Shown here piece by piece: positions 1-8,381 of a DNA stretch of 64,000 nt (positions are counted from its first letter, which is position 1; every line of letters starts with the position of its first letter). The stretch is taken from NCBI GenBank assembly GCA_964550895.1, contig CAZKAP010000009.1, positions 1-64,000 of the forward strand. The letters are read 5' to 3'. The position numbers and the translations under genes are program-made. Origin of the DNA: CAZKAP01 sp964550895 (GTDB lineage: Bacteria > Bacteroidota > Bacteroidia > Flavobacteriales > Flavobacteriaceae). The notes below the pieces were generated by a model. It was given only the letters and a program-made list of their open reading frames with translations, did not search any database and had not been told where the DNA came from.

Positions 1-242
1 TCTTCCCATTCCTTTCCCAGGAAAGGAGCCCTTCCGAATATTTGTATGCCCTTGAGAAGCAAACCCAGCCCCCAGAACAGGGCTACCCATAGTACCCAGG
101 GGTTCCTGAATCCGTCCAGGTAATAGTTCAGAGCTGCCAGGCCGCTCAGGACGAGCAGATAGGAAAACAAGCTGTAGTAGAAGGTACGGATACGCTGCAC
201 CTTGTCCTTGGCCAATTGGTATTTGGGATCTTCGTGTTTCAT
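1..242 (-). CDS. 2TM domain protein, cut by the window edge
   Basis: The N-terminal part of a small membrane protein enters the window here and its C-terminus lies to the left of base 1. It starts at the ATG read from 242, giving MKHEDPKYQLAKDKVQRIR followed by two hydrophobic stretches and an aromatic-rich loop. This is the layout of the 2TM domain: a charged helix, two membrane helices, and a closing tail resembling GKEWEE. It is closely similar to the next gene and to the tail of the kinase at 618-1970. The role of 2TM proteins is unknown; they often sit beside LytS/LytTR genes. Confidence 0.8.
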   Translation of the reverse strand, partial: MKHEDPKYQLAKDKVQRIRTFYYSLFSYLLVLSGLAALNYYLDGFRNPWVLWVALFWGLGLLLKGIQIFGRAPFLGKEWE

Positions 243-249
243 ATGATAT

Positions 250-528
250 TTAAAGGTTGTCTTTGTCCATGAGTTCCCGGATCTTTCGCTCCTCCCATTG
301 CTTACCGAAAAACGGCAGCAGGTTATAGACGCGTACTCCGTGCGATAAAAGGCCCAGGCCCCAGCCAGCAAGGGGAAAGATCACCCAGGGGAATTCGGTG
401 GTGATGTAGTTCACATAGGCCATAGCAGACATGGCTATCGCGTAGACCAGTACATGTACATAGAATCCCCGGATTTCCGCGACTCGTTCCTTGGCCCTCA
501 TGTACCTGAGTTGTTCTTTCTCGTTCAT
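250..528 (-). CDS. 2TM domain protein
   Basis: A 92-residue protein made of one 2TM domain. I chose the ATG at 528 because the protein then begins MNEKEQLRYMRAKERV, matching the start of its neighbours; the longer open frame upstream adds a non-conserved stretch. Two membrane helices occupy about residues 25-45 and 50-68, followed by FGKQWEERKIRELMDKDNL, nearly the same ending as the kinase gene at 618. It lies in the same direction, 7 bases from the 2TM gene on its downstream side and 89 bases from the kinase. The repetition suggests local duplication. It probably sits in the inner membrane and may associate with the kinase, but this is inference. Confidence 0.82.
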   Translation of the reverse strand: MNEKEQLRYMRAKERVAEIRGFYVHVLVYAIAMSAMAYVNYITTEFPWVIFPLAGWGLGLLSHGVRVYNLLPFFGKQWEERKIRELMDKDNL

Positions 529-617
529 TTCTTTTTGATTATTGAACAAAATTGCCGTCTTAGGCTCGCAAATCGAAAACTTTTGAACCGAAGTGTGGAA
601 AGCGGGAGATGAACCGT

Positions 618-1970
618 TCAGAAGTCGTCCTTTTCCATCAATTCCCGAATCTTGCGCTCCTGCCACTCCTTACCCCAGAGTATATTGACTTCGAATACCC
701 TCATCGCATGTCGGGTCAGTCCAAACCCCCAGCCCAGGGTGGGAAATATCGCCCAGAGGAAATCGGGTTGCGACCCGTAATTAAGCACCCAGAGAATGGG
801 GATCACGAGCAGAAAGGAAGCCAGATGGCTGTAGAACCCCCGTAATTCCTCTACCTTTTCCCTGGCCTTCTCGTACCGCTTCTTACTGAGGTATTCTTTT
901 GAATTGGGCACATTCTCGATCTCCACTTCCTCGCCAAGCAGGGGAAGGGTTACACTGAATATGCCTTTTTCCTTAGTGATCTCCACCGGTTCCGGTGTCA
1001 ACAGCTGGTACCTCTGCCTGATGTTTTTCAGGCCCACACCACTCCCCCGGCTAACCGTCTGCTTTTCCTGTAAATTGTTGCGCACAACCAGGCGGTTATC
1101 CTCTTCCAACACCTCTATGGTCAGTGGCTTCTGGCCCGAAACCTCGTTGTGCTTTACGGCGTTTTCCAAAAGTAGCTGTAGGGACAGAGGCACCATTTTG
1201 GCCTTGGGAGACCTGACCTTGTCGGGCAATCGAAATTCGAGGCTATCTTCGAATCGCATGGTGAGCAATCGAGCATAGGTACGCGCAAAGGACAACTCGT
1301 CCTCCAGGGTAACCAAGTCCTTGTTTTTCTGTTCGAGTACGTAGCGGTAAACTTTCGACAGGGAGGTAGTAAACTTCTGGGCCTGTCTGGAATCCTCCTC
1401 AATCAGACTGCTGAGTACGTTAAGGCTGTTGAACAGGAAATGGGGGTCGAGCTGATTCTTCAGGGCCTCAAACCTGGCGGAGGCCGTGCCTGCCATCTGT
1501 TTGTGAACCCGTACTTTTTTGTCCTGCCACTCTTTGTAGAAGTACATCACGTGAAAAAACAGGGTGACCACCAGGGTAATCAATATCCCAATCACATAAT
1601 TGACCAGGCGTTGCCGGGCAAGGAAAACCGGCCAGTCCATTCCCTTTAAGCCTACCAGGTAAATCGCGCGAGCCAGAAAAATACCCAGTACGGTTAAGGC
1701 AATGCTGGCCAGCAGGCTCCCCAAAATCTTCAGGGCACTGGGTTTGCGGAATACATCCCGCTCGTGCAGGAAATTGAACAGGGTGCCGTTCAACGCTGTG
1801 AGTATAATGGCGTGCAGCATGTGATTGATGAAATCTTCCAGCAATTCCCCATTCCACTGAATACCACCATCAGCAAGCGCTTCCAGACCTATGAATATGG
1901 CCGAGAGTACCAATCCGACCATCCCACCTATGTAAAGGTATTTCCACAACCATTTGAGTATGCGCTCCAT
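618..1970 (-). CDS. LytS-type sensor histidine kinase fused to a C-terminal 2TM domain
   Basis: A 450-residue inner-membrane kinase. Four hydrophobic helices fill about residues 12-150. The His_kinase domain follows, with the phosphoacceptor histidine at about residue 177 in QLDPHFLFNSLN, then an ATPase region with LLLENAVKHN and a glycine-rich GSGVGLKNIRQRY. After about residue 355 a complete 2TM domain is attached, ending GKEWQERKIRELMEKDDF. LytS-type kinases normally phosphorylate a LytTR regulator; none is visible here, so a partner may lie left of the window on the same strand. The fusion to the domain also found as two separate neighbouring genes supports a working link. The signal sensed is not known. 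Confidence 0.87.
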   Translation of the reverse strand: MERILKWLWKYLYIGGMVGLVLSAIFIGLEALADGGIQWNGELLEDFINHMLHAIILTALNGTLFNFLHERDVFRKPSALKILGSLLASIALTVLGIFLARAIYLVGLKGMDWPVFLARQRLVNYVIGILITLVVTLFFHVMYFYKEWQDKKVRVHKQMAGTASARFEALKNQLDPHFLFNSLNVLSSLIEEDSRQAQKFTTSLSKVYRYVLEQKNKDLVTLEDELSFARTYARLLTMRFEDSLEFRLPDKVRSPKAKMVPLSLQLLLENAVKHNEVSGQKPLTIEVLEEDNRLVVRNNLQEKQTVSRGSGVGLKNIRQRYQLLTPEPVEITKEKGIFSVTLPLLGEEVEIENVPNSKEYLSKKRYEKAREKVEELRGFYSHLASFLLVIPILWVLNYGSQPDFLWAIFPTLGWGFGLTRHAMRVFEVNILWGKEWQERKIRELMEKDDF

Positions 1971-2266
1971 GGGATAGTTCTTTCTCCTTTGATTACAGGC
2001 ACCTGGCCGTCCCGTTACACGGAATCTAAGCTACGAAATTACGTTATCCGCTCCGCAGCCCCTATCGGATTGACCGAATTGCGAAAACAGAGGGATGAAT
2101 CGCACAATTCCCGGAGTCAGTCCAATGGGCCTGTAACAAAATAATCATCAGGCTTACGTATAGAGCAGTTGTATTTTACATCCTGAGCTTGTGGCTGCGC
2201 CATAGCATTACGGGACCCTATACGTATATACTGTAACTTTATTCCGAACACCTAAAAACACTAATC

Positions 2267-2668
2267 ATGGTAAACAACAAAGGCTGGATGGGCTTTCTCG
2301 CCCTAGGCCCCTTTCTGGCGGGGATAGGTATCGCAATTACCTATTTCTTTTTCATCTTCACGCTCATAGGCGATGCAGAGCAACTGGACAATATGCCCGA
2401 GGAGGAAACGGTGCAATATGTTTTTGGAAGTCTGGCACCCCTTTTTATTCTCATAGTCGTTACGGTAGCCCTTTCGTTCCTTGCGCTGATTTTTTATATC
2501 ATTCACGCCGTACGCAACCCCAGGCTGCAGGGCAATTCGGCTCAGATTGCCTGGATTATTGCATTTATCTTCACCAGTCACCTGGGCATACTGGTGTACT
2601 GGATCGTGGAGATCATTGGACGTAAGAACGAATCCCTTCAGAACGACAGGCCTACAATTGAGTCCTGA
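2267..2668 (+). CDS. Small membrane protein of unknown function
   Basis: A 133-residue protein with three hydrophobic helices at about residues 10-35, 55-78 and 90-112, the last followed by IIGRKN and a polar tail. The pattern of two helices, a loop containing RNP, then a helix ending in a lysine/arginine cluster resembles the short PLDc_N-type membrane proteins of Bacteroidota, but the match is by eye and weak. It stands alone between the kinase and the DUF2141 gene, 82 bases before the latter, and could share its promoter. No catalytic residues are visible. Confidence 0.7.
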   Translation: MVNNKGWMGFLALGPFLAGIGIAITYFFFIFTLIGDAEQLDNMPEEETVQYVFGSLAPLFILIVVTVALSFLALIFYIIHAVRNPRLQGNSAQIAWIIAFIFTSHLGILVYWIVEIIGRKNESLQNDRPTIES

Positions 2669-2750
2669 AAGTTAACCGTTCGGTAATCGCATTTGGGAAT
2701 GAAATGATTTCATTCGGAGTTTTACGGCGTTAACATCTAAATTCAACAAC

Positions 2751-3167
2751 ATGAAAACGATCATTCTCTCAGCCATCGCCGCACTATTCACCCTGACCTG
2801 CTGGGCTCAGGCCGAAGGCGCATCCATTAAAGTAGTTATCGACAACGTTCCCAGCGACGAAGGAAAAGTCCTGATTTCACTGCACAAGAAGGAAACCTTT
2901 ATGCGGGGATCGGGAATCGAAAGTCTGGAAAGTACCATTGAGGACGGTAAGGTGGAGTTCACCTTCACTAACGTAGCCCCAGGAACCTATGCCATAGTTG
3001 CCATGCACGACAAGAACGGGAACCAGCAGATGGATATGGACGACAACGGTATGCCCCTGGAAAGCTGGGGATTATCCGGTAACGATATGTCCTTCGGTCC
3101 GCCGGAGTTTGACCTGGCCAAATTCGAAGTCCGGCAAGAAGACCTGGAATTCAACATCCGATTTTAA
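2751..3167 (+). CDS. DUF2141 secreted protein
   Basis: A 138-residue protein with a clear Sec signal peptide (MKTIILSAIAALFTLTCWAQA). The mature part is a single DUF2141 beta-sandwich, recognisable by VLISLHKKETF, by FTNVAPGTYAIVAMHDKNGN and by the ending GPPEFDLAKFEV. The family is common in Bacteroidota and Proteobacteria, is exported to the periplasm or surface, and has no firmly known function. A strong hairpin terminator follows between this gene and dps. Family assignment is good; role is unknown. Confidence 0.88.
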   Translation: MKTIILSAIAALFTLTCWAQAEGASIKVVIDNVPSDEGKVLISLHKKETFMRGSGIESLESTIEDGKVEFTFTNVAPGTYAIVAMHDKNGNQQMDMDDNGMPLESWGLSGNDMSFGPPEFDLAKFEVRQEDLEFNIRF

Positions 3168-3187
3168 GAAAAGAGGCCCGTAGGATA

Positions 3188-3220
3188 AGCCCGGACACGT
3201 GAAGGTGTCCGGGCTATTTG
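3188..3220. terminator. Convergent rho-independent terminator
   Basis: A perfect 11-base-pair inverted repeat (3188-3198 with 3205-3215) and a six-base loop is followed by ATTTGTTT. It lies between the stop of the DUF2141 gene and the stop of dps, which point at each other, so it can serve both. Confidence 0.85.
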
Positions 3221-3221
3221 T

Positions 3222-3701
3222 TTATACGCTCTCCGAGAGCCAGGCCTTCATCATCCAAACGGTTTTTTCCTGCTGACCAATCGTGTCCGTAATCAGGGTC
3301 AGCGTCCCCTCGTCTCCCATATCTTCGGCCAGAGGAAGCAGAGAACGTTCGATCAGGAGCAGTTCCCTGAGGGAATCGAGTATCAGCTGAACCGCGTCTT
3401 CGTCCCGGCTTACTCCCTTACCTACAGGCACCTTTACATTATTCAGGTAGTCCGCATAGGTATGCAGCGGCTCACCTCCCAGTGTAAGTATGCGTTCGGC
3501 CAGATCGTCTACCTTGGTATTCGCATCGGTGTACAACTCCTCGAACTTAGCGTGGAGTTGAAAAAAAGACCTTCCCCTGACGTTCCAGTGTATTCCTCGC
3601 AAATTCTGATAGTAAATCTGAAAATTGGAGAGCAGGTGATTCAGTTGATCAGCAAGTTGAGTCGATTTTTCGGCGTTGAGGCCAATACTATTGAGCTTCA
3701 T
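3222..3701 (-). CDS. dps: Dps-family ferritin-like DNA protection protein
   Basis: A 159-residue Dps/mini-ferritin. It oxidises ferrous iron with peroxide and stores it in a 12-subunit shell, lowering hydroxyl radical damage. The ferroxidase signature is present: GIHWNVRG near residue 36 and, further on, FEELYTDANTKVDDLAERI, supplying the H, D and E ligands shared between subunits. Length is normal for the family. It is divergent from oxyR (3811), the regulator that commonly controls dps, over a 109-base shared region, which strongly suggests peroxide-responsive control. Whether it binds DNA is not evident, as no long lysine-rich tail is seen. Confidence 0.92.
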   Translation of the reverse strand: MKLNSIGLNAEKSTQLADQLNHLLSNFQIYYQNLRGIHWNVRGRSFFQLHAKFEELYTDANTKVDDLAERILTLGGEPLHTYADYLNNVKVPVGKGVSRDEDAVQLILDSLRELLLIERSLLPLAEDMGDEGTLTLITDTIGQQEKTVWMMKAWLSESV

Positions 3702-3810
3702 ATAGTTATAGTTTTACACAATGACATTCATTAAATATAATAGTTTTTTTCGATATTTGACTAATGAATTTGTCGCCTTAATCCAAATTCCTTACAGCAA
3801 CCCGTTTCCC

Positions 3811-4746
3811 ATGACGATCACCCAATTGCAGTACGTAATCGCCGTCGCAGAACAGCGCAACTTCACCCTGGCCGCGCAGGCCTGCTTCGTAACCCAGCCC
3901 ACACTCAGCATGCAGGTTCAGAAGCTGGAGGAAGAACTGGAGGTAAAAATCTTCGACAGAACCAGAAAGCCTATAGGGGTCACTGAAATTGGATCAAAGA
4001 TTGTCGACCAGGCTCGTCTCGTGGTGGCCGAGGCCTATCGCATAGCCGACATAGTCGACCAGGATCACGGTTTTGTGGGCGGGGATTTTAAGCTGGGTAT
4101 TATTCCGACAGTCATGCCGACCCTGCTTCCCTTGTTCTTGAAGGACTTTATCCGGAAATACCCGGAGGTAAAGCTTTCCATACGCGAGCTTCCTACCCGG
4201 GAACTGATCGGACTGTTGGAAGAGTCCCAGCTCGACGCCGCCGTAGTGGCTACACCGCTGGGCCTGGACCAGATACGGGAACGTCCCCTCTATTACGAAC
4301 CCTTCGTGGGTTATATACCGGAGGGAAACGCACTCGCACTAAAGGAGGAGCTCCATCCGGAAGACTTGCAGGATACCCCGGTTCTGGTCCTTAAGGATGG
4401 CCACTGCTTCCGGGAGAACGTACTCCATATTTGCAAGACCCAAAGCCATACCGCACGAGAAGACTCCTTCAGCCTGGAAAGCGGCAGCTTCGAGACCCTG
4501 ATGAAACTGGCCGACGACGGCCTCGGCATCACGGTGCTTCCGTACCTGCAGGGGCAAAACCTGCCCAGGGAGAAAAAGAAACACCTCCGGCCGTTCAGGT
4601 CACCACAACCTGCACGGGAAATCAGCCTCATCTATCACCGCAATGAGTTGAAGATGCAGATTGTGCGGGCTCTGCACGAAACCATCGGCCAGGCAGTAAA
4701 ACGGGAGATCGCCTTTCAGGATGTGGATATCATCAGCCCAAAATAA
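3811..4746 (+). CDS. oxyR: Hydrogen peroxide-sensing LysR-family regulator OxyR
   Basis: A 311-residue LysR-type regulator. I chose ATG 3811 (MTITQLQYVIAVAEQRNF) because the helix-turn-helix begins directly after it; the longer frame from 3721 adds an unconserved stretch inside the promoter region. The winged helix covers residues 1-60 and the substrate-like domain about 90-295. The redox cysteines are at residues 199 and 208 (GHCFRENVLHIC), the same numbering as in E. coli OxyR, so this should be a true peroxide sensor and not a generic LysR protein. It is divergent from dps. It probably activates dps and other peroxide-defence genes. Confidence 0.93.
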   Translation: MTITQLQYVIAVAEQRNFTLAAQACFVTQPTLSMQVQKLEEELEVKIFDRTRKPIGVTEIGSKIVDQARLVVAEAYRIADIVDQDHGFVGGDFKLGIIPTVMPTLLPLFLKDFIRKYPEVKLSIRELPTRELIGLLEESQLDAAVVATPLGLDQIRERPLYYEPFVGYIPEGNALALKEELHPEDLQDTPVLVLKDGHCFRENVLHICKTQSHTAREDSFSLESGSFETLMKLADDGLGITVLPYLQGQNLPREKKKHLRPFRSPQPAREISLIYHRNELKMQIVRALHETIGQAVKREIAFQDVDIISPK

Positions 4747-4760
4747 AGGATCACTGCCGC

Positions 4761-4970
4761 TCAGGCACCGTCCGGGGTTTTGAGGTAAAGCAGCGAGGGC
4801 TGCAATTCCGGCTTGTCGATAACGAAATAGGTCAGCCAGATTTTAAGTTCGTAAATTTCATTGGGTAAGAGGCGTTCCAGCGCCTTCCTTAACTCCTTAA
4901 TAAACAATTGTGCGTCAAAGCTCACTTTTTCCAGTAAGTTGTAGGTATACTCCAACATTGCTCGTGCCAT
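4761..4970 (-). CDS. Small conserved protein of unknown function
   Basis: A 69-residue, mainly helical acidic protein (MARAMLEYTYNLLEKVSFDA...). It has no signal peptide or membrane helix. Codon use looks like the neighbours and the frame is intact from ATG 4970. It converges with oxyR, 14 bases apart, and is divergent from the PBP4 gene. Small proteins of this kind are common in Flavobacteriaceae next to dacB-like genes, to my recollection, but no function is known to me. Confidence 0.72.
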   Translation of the reverse strand: MARAMLEYTYNLLEKVSFDAQLFIKELRKALERLLPNEIYELKIWLTYFVIDKPELQPSLLYLKTPDGA

Positions 4971-5089
4971 GAAGTCAAAGATTTGTGATTGAAAGACTCC
5001 TGAAGATAGTCCAAAATGCCATTTGCCTTCTCTTAGAAAAAACCAAAAAATTCTTAATGAATGTTAATTTCAAAGGCAACGGGGGGTCC

Positions 5090-6391
5090 ATGGGGCCGGG
5101 TTTAGCGCGGACGCTGCTGGGGCTGCTCGTGCTCGGTCTGGGGGCCGGTTGCTCGAATGCCCTGTATCGCGTTCCCAGGCCTGCGCGTGACCTCCTGGCC
5201 ACTCCACAGGGATTTACCGGGATACACGTGGTCGAACTCGGCACACAGAAAGAACGGGTCAGTTACCATGCGGACCGGCTTTTCGTCCCTGCCAGTACGG
5301 TTAAACTCCTTACCTGGCACCGGGTCAGGTCCTCTTTGGGTGAGCAGGCTCCTGCCCTGGCCTATCGCATTCGAGGAAATTCCATAATCCTGCGTCCGCT
5401 GGGATACCCCTATCTGGCCTATCCCGCTAAGGAGGATTCGACCTTACGTGTATTCCTTCAGGCTTTCGACACTCTGTTCCTCGACAACCGGGAAGAACCG
5501 GCGCGGTGGGCTCCGGGCTGGTCCTGGGACGACTACCCGTACTCTTACTCCGCCGACCGAGCCCTGCTACCCCTCTATGGCAACCGATTATGGGTATGGC
5601 ATACCGCTGAGGCTTCCGGACGCAACAGTCCGGGAGATACCCTCAGGGCGCATACCCCAAGCCTGTCTGTCCTTCCTGATAGATTTACCGATAGTGTACA
5701 GTGGGTGGCCCACGAACCTGACGAACCCAGGAGATTACGGTTCCGGAACCGTTTTTACCTGCAGGTACCCGCAAAAGAGGACACCCTGTCCGTCCCGCTG
5801 ATTACCAGCCATAAACTGGAAGCCCTGTTGCTCTCGGATTATACCGGTCGGACGGTGATTCCAGATACACCGGAACACGGCCCCGGAGAATTTAAGATCT
5901 ATTATGGGGTTCCCCTGGACAGTATAATCAAACCTATGCTGAGGCGCAGCGATAATTACCTGGCCGAGCAGCTCATGCTTATGCATCGATCCGTACAGGC
6001 CGGGCTCGTCCGGGATAGCCTTGATGGGGATGTACACACATACGAAGAAGGGGTGATGAGATGGGTGGATGCCTCCGGGCTTTCCCGATACAACCTGCTT
6101 ACGCCTTCACGGCTCACTCAGACCCTTCTGGAAATAGGCAGCAGCGATTCCCTATATCCCTGGCGTGACCTCCTCTCAGCAGATACATTGGAGCTAGGCC
6201 CGGCGGACTTCGAACTCATGCATGTGAAATCGGGATCCATGGGTGGAGTCTATAACCTGGCAGGCTTTATGCGTACCCGCAAAGGGCGCCTGGTGGCTTT
6301 TGCCATCATGAACAACCATTTCACGGCTTCACGCGCAGCACTCAAGGCCCGTACACACGCCCTGCTCAGGGAAATCCATGAGGCCTACTGA
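5090..6391 (+). CDS. dacB: PBP4-like D-alanyl-D-alanine carboxypeptidase/endopeptidase lipoprotein
   Basis: A serine peptidase of the S13 family that trims or cuts peptidoglycan cross-links in the periplasm. With the start at ATG 5090, preceded by a G-rich stretch, the protein of 433 residues has a lipoprotein signal ending LVLGLGAGC, so it is probably anchored to a membrane. The three active-site motifs are in order: SxxK as ASTVKL, SxN as RSDNYLAEQ, and KSG as HVKSGSMGG (KTG in most relatives). ATG 5057 is an alternative start giving a longer, less typical N-terminus. Its 3' end overlaps that of nudK by a few bases. Many S13 enzymes are free periplasmic proteins, so the lipobox is a point of interest. 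Confidence 0.85.
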   Translation: MGPGLARTLLGLLVLGLGAGCSNALYRVPRPARDLLATPQGFTGIHVVELGTQKERVSYHADRLFVPASTVKLLTWHRVRSSLGEQAPALAYRIRGNSIILRPLGYPYLAYPAKEDSTLRVFLQAFDTLFLDNREEPARWAPGWSWDDYPYSYSADRALLPLYGNRLWVWHTAEASGRNSPGDTLRAHTPSLSVLPDRFTDSVQWVAHEPDEPRRLRFRNRFYLQVPAKEDTLSVPLITSHKLEALLLSDYTGRTVIPDTPEHGPGEFKIYYGVPLDSIIKPMLRRSDNYLAEQLMLMHRSVQAGLVRDSLDGDVHTYEEGVMRWVDASGLSRYNLLTPSRLTQTLLEIGSSDSLYPWRDLLSADTLELGPADFELMHVKSGSMGGVYNLAGFMRTRKGRLVAFAIMNNHFTASRAALKARTHALLREIHEAY

Positions 6392-6978
6392 TTCATAAGC
6401 CCACTGAGGGCGGCATGCTGCAACAGCATGATGGTCTTAGCGTCCCGAATACTCCCATTGGCCACAGCGGCCATAGCCTCTTCAAAACTCCATTCGAGAA
6501 CCTCCAGGTCCTCGGTTTCTTCGGCCACGCCTCCTCCCTGATGAACCCGGTCTGTTTCCCGGTAGCGGGCCGTAAAAAAATGGAGGATTTCTGTTACCGA
6601 ACCCGGCGACATATACGACTCGAACACTTTAGTAACGCTGGGAACCCGGTAGCCGGTCTCTTCCTCGATTTCCTTGAGTATGGTCGCCTCGGCACCGTCC
6701 TCGTCCAAGACGCCTGCACATACCTCGATCATTTGGCCGTCGGGATTGGCGTTTAAAAAGGTAGGCATTCGGAATTGTCGGGTTAGCAGAACGCGCCCCG
6801 TATCGGGATTGTACAGCAATACCGCAGCCCCGTTACCTCGGTGATAGACCTCCCGGACCTGTTCCTCCCAGGTTCCGTCCAGCTTTCGGTATTCGTAGGT
6901 GACCCGCTGCAGCCAGTACCAATTGTCCGAAAGGAGTTCCCTCCGGATATGCCGCACCCGGTTGGTTTGTTGGTCCAT
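6385..6978 (-). CDS. nudK: NudK-like GDP-mannose pyrophosphatase (Nudix hydrolase)
   Basis: A Nudix hydrolase of about 197 residues resembling E. coli NudK, which cleaves GDP-mannose to GMP and mannose-1-phosphate. Features shared with NudK over most of the length are HRGNGAAVLLYN, RQFRMPTFLNAN, AGVLDEDGAEATILKEIEEETGY, SYMSPGSVTEILHFFTARY and IRDAKTIMLLQH. The Nudix box deviates at its first glycine (A), the next acid (D for E) and the arginine (K), but NudK has the same style of box. I chose ATG 6978, one base after the stop of the upstream gene; an ATG at 6996 would overlap it. The two genes are probably co-transcribed. Confidence 0.85.
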   Translation of the reverse strand: MDQQTNRVRHIRRELLSDNWYWLQRVTYEYRKLDGTWEEQVREVYHRGNGAAVLLYNPDTGRVLLTRQFRMPTFLNANPDGQMIEVCAGVLDEDGAEATILKEIEEETGYRVPSVTKVFESYMSPGSVTEILHFFTARYRETDRVHQGGGVAEETEDLEVLEWSFEEAMAAVANGSIRDAKTIMLLQHAALSGLMNQ

Positions 6979-6979
6979 T

Positions 6980-7786
6980 TCAGAAGCCCTGGTCACCGCC
7001 TATCACATCGCCCAGACCCCCCAGTATGGAGCCCTCACCTTTGTTTTTGCCACCTCCACGGGGCGCCGCAGCCCAGACCCGGGCCGCCAGGCGGCTGAAA
7101 GGCAGGGATTGGATGTATACTATTCCGGGGCCTCTCAGGGTGGCGTAGAACAGGCCTTCTCCCCCGAACAGGGTATTCTTGATTCCCCCAATGAATTGAA
7201 TGTCGTAATCCACATCCTTGGTGAAGCCGATGATACAACCGGTATCGACCTTCAAAACCTCGCCAGGGGCCAGTTCCTTTCGGGCGGTAGTACCCCCTGC
7301 ATGGACGAAAGCCATTCCGTCCCCTTCGAGTTTCTGCATAATGAAACCCTCTCCTCCGAAGAATCCGCGACCCAGTTTTCGGGAAAATTCGATACCCACG
7401 GAAACTCCCTTGGCCGCACAAAGGAAGGCGTCCTTCTGGCAGATAAATCTTCCGCCTTTCTCATGCAGGTCGATGGGTATGATTTTGCCGGGATACGGAG
7501 AGGCAAAACAGACGTGTTTCTTTCCCTGCCCTTCGTTTAAAAATGCCGTCATAAAGAGCTTCTCTCCGGTGAGCAGCCGCTTTCCAGCCGAGAAAAGGGA
7601 CCCCAATACACCGGAATTCTGATTGGATCCGTCTCCGAAAATGGTTTCCATCTTGATCTCCTGGTCCATCATCATAAAGCTTCCGGGTTCGGCTATGGCC
7701 GCCTCCTGAGGGTCGAGTTCAATCTCGACATACTGCATTTCCTCACCGTGAATGTGGTAGTCGATTTCGTGATTTTGCGTATTCAT
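6980..7786 (-). CDS. AIM24/TIGR00266-family protein
   Basis: A 268-residue protein of the AIM24 (TIGR00266) family: a compact beta structure without signal peptide, rich in glycine and aromatic residues. Recognisable segments are AEPGSFMMMDQEI, FFGGEGFIMQKLEG and TLFGGEGLFYATLRGPG. I chose ATG 7786 because the preceding 35 codons of open frame overlap the DUF4442 gene and are not conserved. The C-terminus is glycine-rich (APRGGGKNKGEGSILGG). Family function is unsettled; yeast Aim24 is mitochondrial and bacterial members are cytosolic. It stands directly upstream of nudK. Confidence 0.85.
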   Translation of the reverse strand: MNTQNHEIDYHIHGEEMQYVEIELDPQEAAIAEPGSFMMMDQEIKMETIFGDGSNQNSGVLGSLFSAGKRLLTGEKLFMTAFLNEGQGKKHVCFASPYPGKIIPIDLHEKGGRFICQKDAFLCAAKGVSVGIEFSRKLGRGFFGGEGFIMQKLEGDGMAFVHAGGTTARKELAPGEVLKVDTGCIIGFTKDVDYDIQFIGGIKNTLFGGEGLFYATLRGPGIVYIQSLPFSRLAARVWAAAPRGGGKNKGEGSILGGLGDVIGGDQGF

Positions 7787-7829
7787 GAATATTGGTTTTA
7801 TTCGGTAAGTCTCCGTCTTTAGAGCTTCG

Positions 7830-8291
7830 TTACGAGTCGGGTCTCTTTTTACTCCTGACCGACCATTCGAATTCAAAGGTTGCGACCACATCGCCCTGTT
7901 CGTCCCGACCGACGGACTTCATCCAGAAGGTCTGCCCCTCGCCGCTTTCCAGGGCTCTCGAAATGGCCGAACGGCTTAGCGCTCCATCCTCACAAGTGAA
8001 CCGGATCCGACCCCTGGCTTTCTTGCTGAACGTAGCCCGGTTACTGACCACCAACATGGACACGGGCGATCCAGTAGAACGGATGTCCCGGAGTACCATG
8101 GCTCCTGCACTGAGTTCAGCCGCCATCCCCTGCACGGCCCAGAACATCGAACGGAACGGATTCTGATTGATCCATTGGTAACGCACCCGGGTTTCGGCCT
8201 TTTCTTCGCCCAGTTCGGATAGACGCACCCCGCAGATCCAGGCAGAGGGCAGTATGAGCAAGAGGTTACGGTTAAATGTTGACGCGTTCAT
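7830..8291 (-). CDS. DUF4442 hotdog-fold protein, possible thioesterase
   Basis: A 153-residue protein of the DUF4442 group in the hotdog thioesterase superfamily. Supporting segments are NPFRSMFWAVQGMAAELSAG, which fits the central helix of the hotdog fold, and the following strands with SMLVVSNRATFSKKARG. It may act on acyl-CoA or a similar thioester in the cytosol, but the substrate is unknown. It is the first gene of a leftward run with the AIM24-like protein and nudK, 43 bases before the chosen AIM24 start. Confidence 0.78.
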   Translation of the reverse strand: MNASTFNRNLLLILPSAWICGVRLSELGEEKAETRVRYQWINQNPFRSMFWAVQGMAAELSAGAMVLRDIRSTGSPVSMLVVSNRATFSKKARGRIRFTCEDGALSRSAISRALESGEGQTFWMKSVGRDEQGDVVATFEFEWSVRSKKRPDS

Positions 8292-8358
8292 GCGCTGGTT
8301 TTACACAAATGTACCATAAATGAGGGCTCGGTTAAATCTTAATAATCAGTTAAAGTAA

Positions 8359-8381
8359 AGTACTTTGTATTGCATAGTACT
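8359..8381. promoter_or_regulatory. Candidate PadR operator
   Basis: A 23-base imperfect palindrome with AGTACT at both ends and matching inner TG/CA pairs. It overlaps the putative -33 element of the DUF4870-PadR-PspC-DUF2807 operon, where a repressor would block transcription. The PadR regulator in that operon is the obvious binder. Confidence 0.65.

Noticed and set aside
2155..2226. TACGTATAG and CTATACGTA inverted copies upstream of the gene at 2267
   Set aside because: The arms are 54 bases apart and only nine bases long, with no T-run; too weak to call a structure or operator.
6385..6978. Inactive Nudix enzyme because of changes in the Nudix box
   Set aside because: The changed positions match the style of the NudK subgroup and the EExG core is intact.
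7035..7421. Long open frame opposite or out of frame with the AIM24-like gene
   Set aside because: It is a shadow of the real coding frame, without conserved features; the AIM24 frame explains the region.
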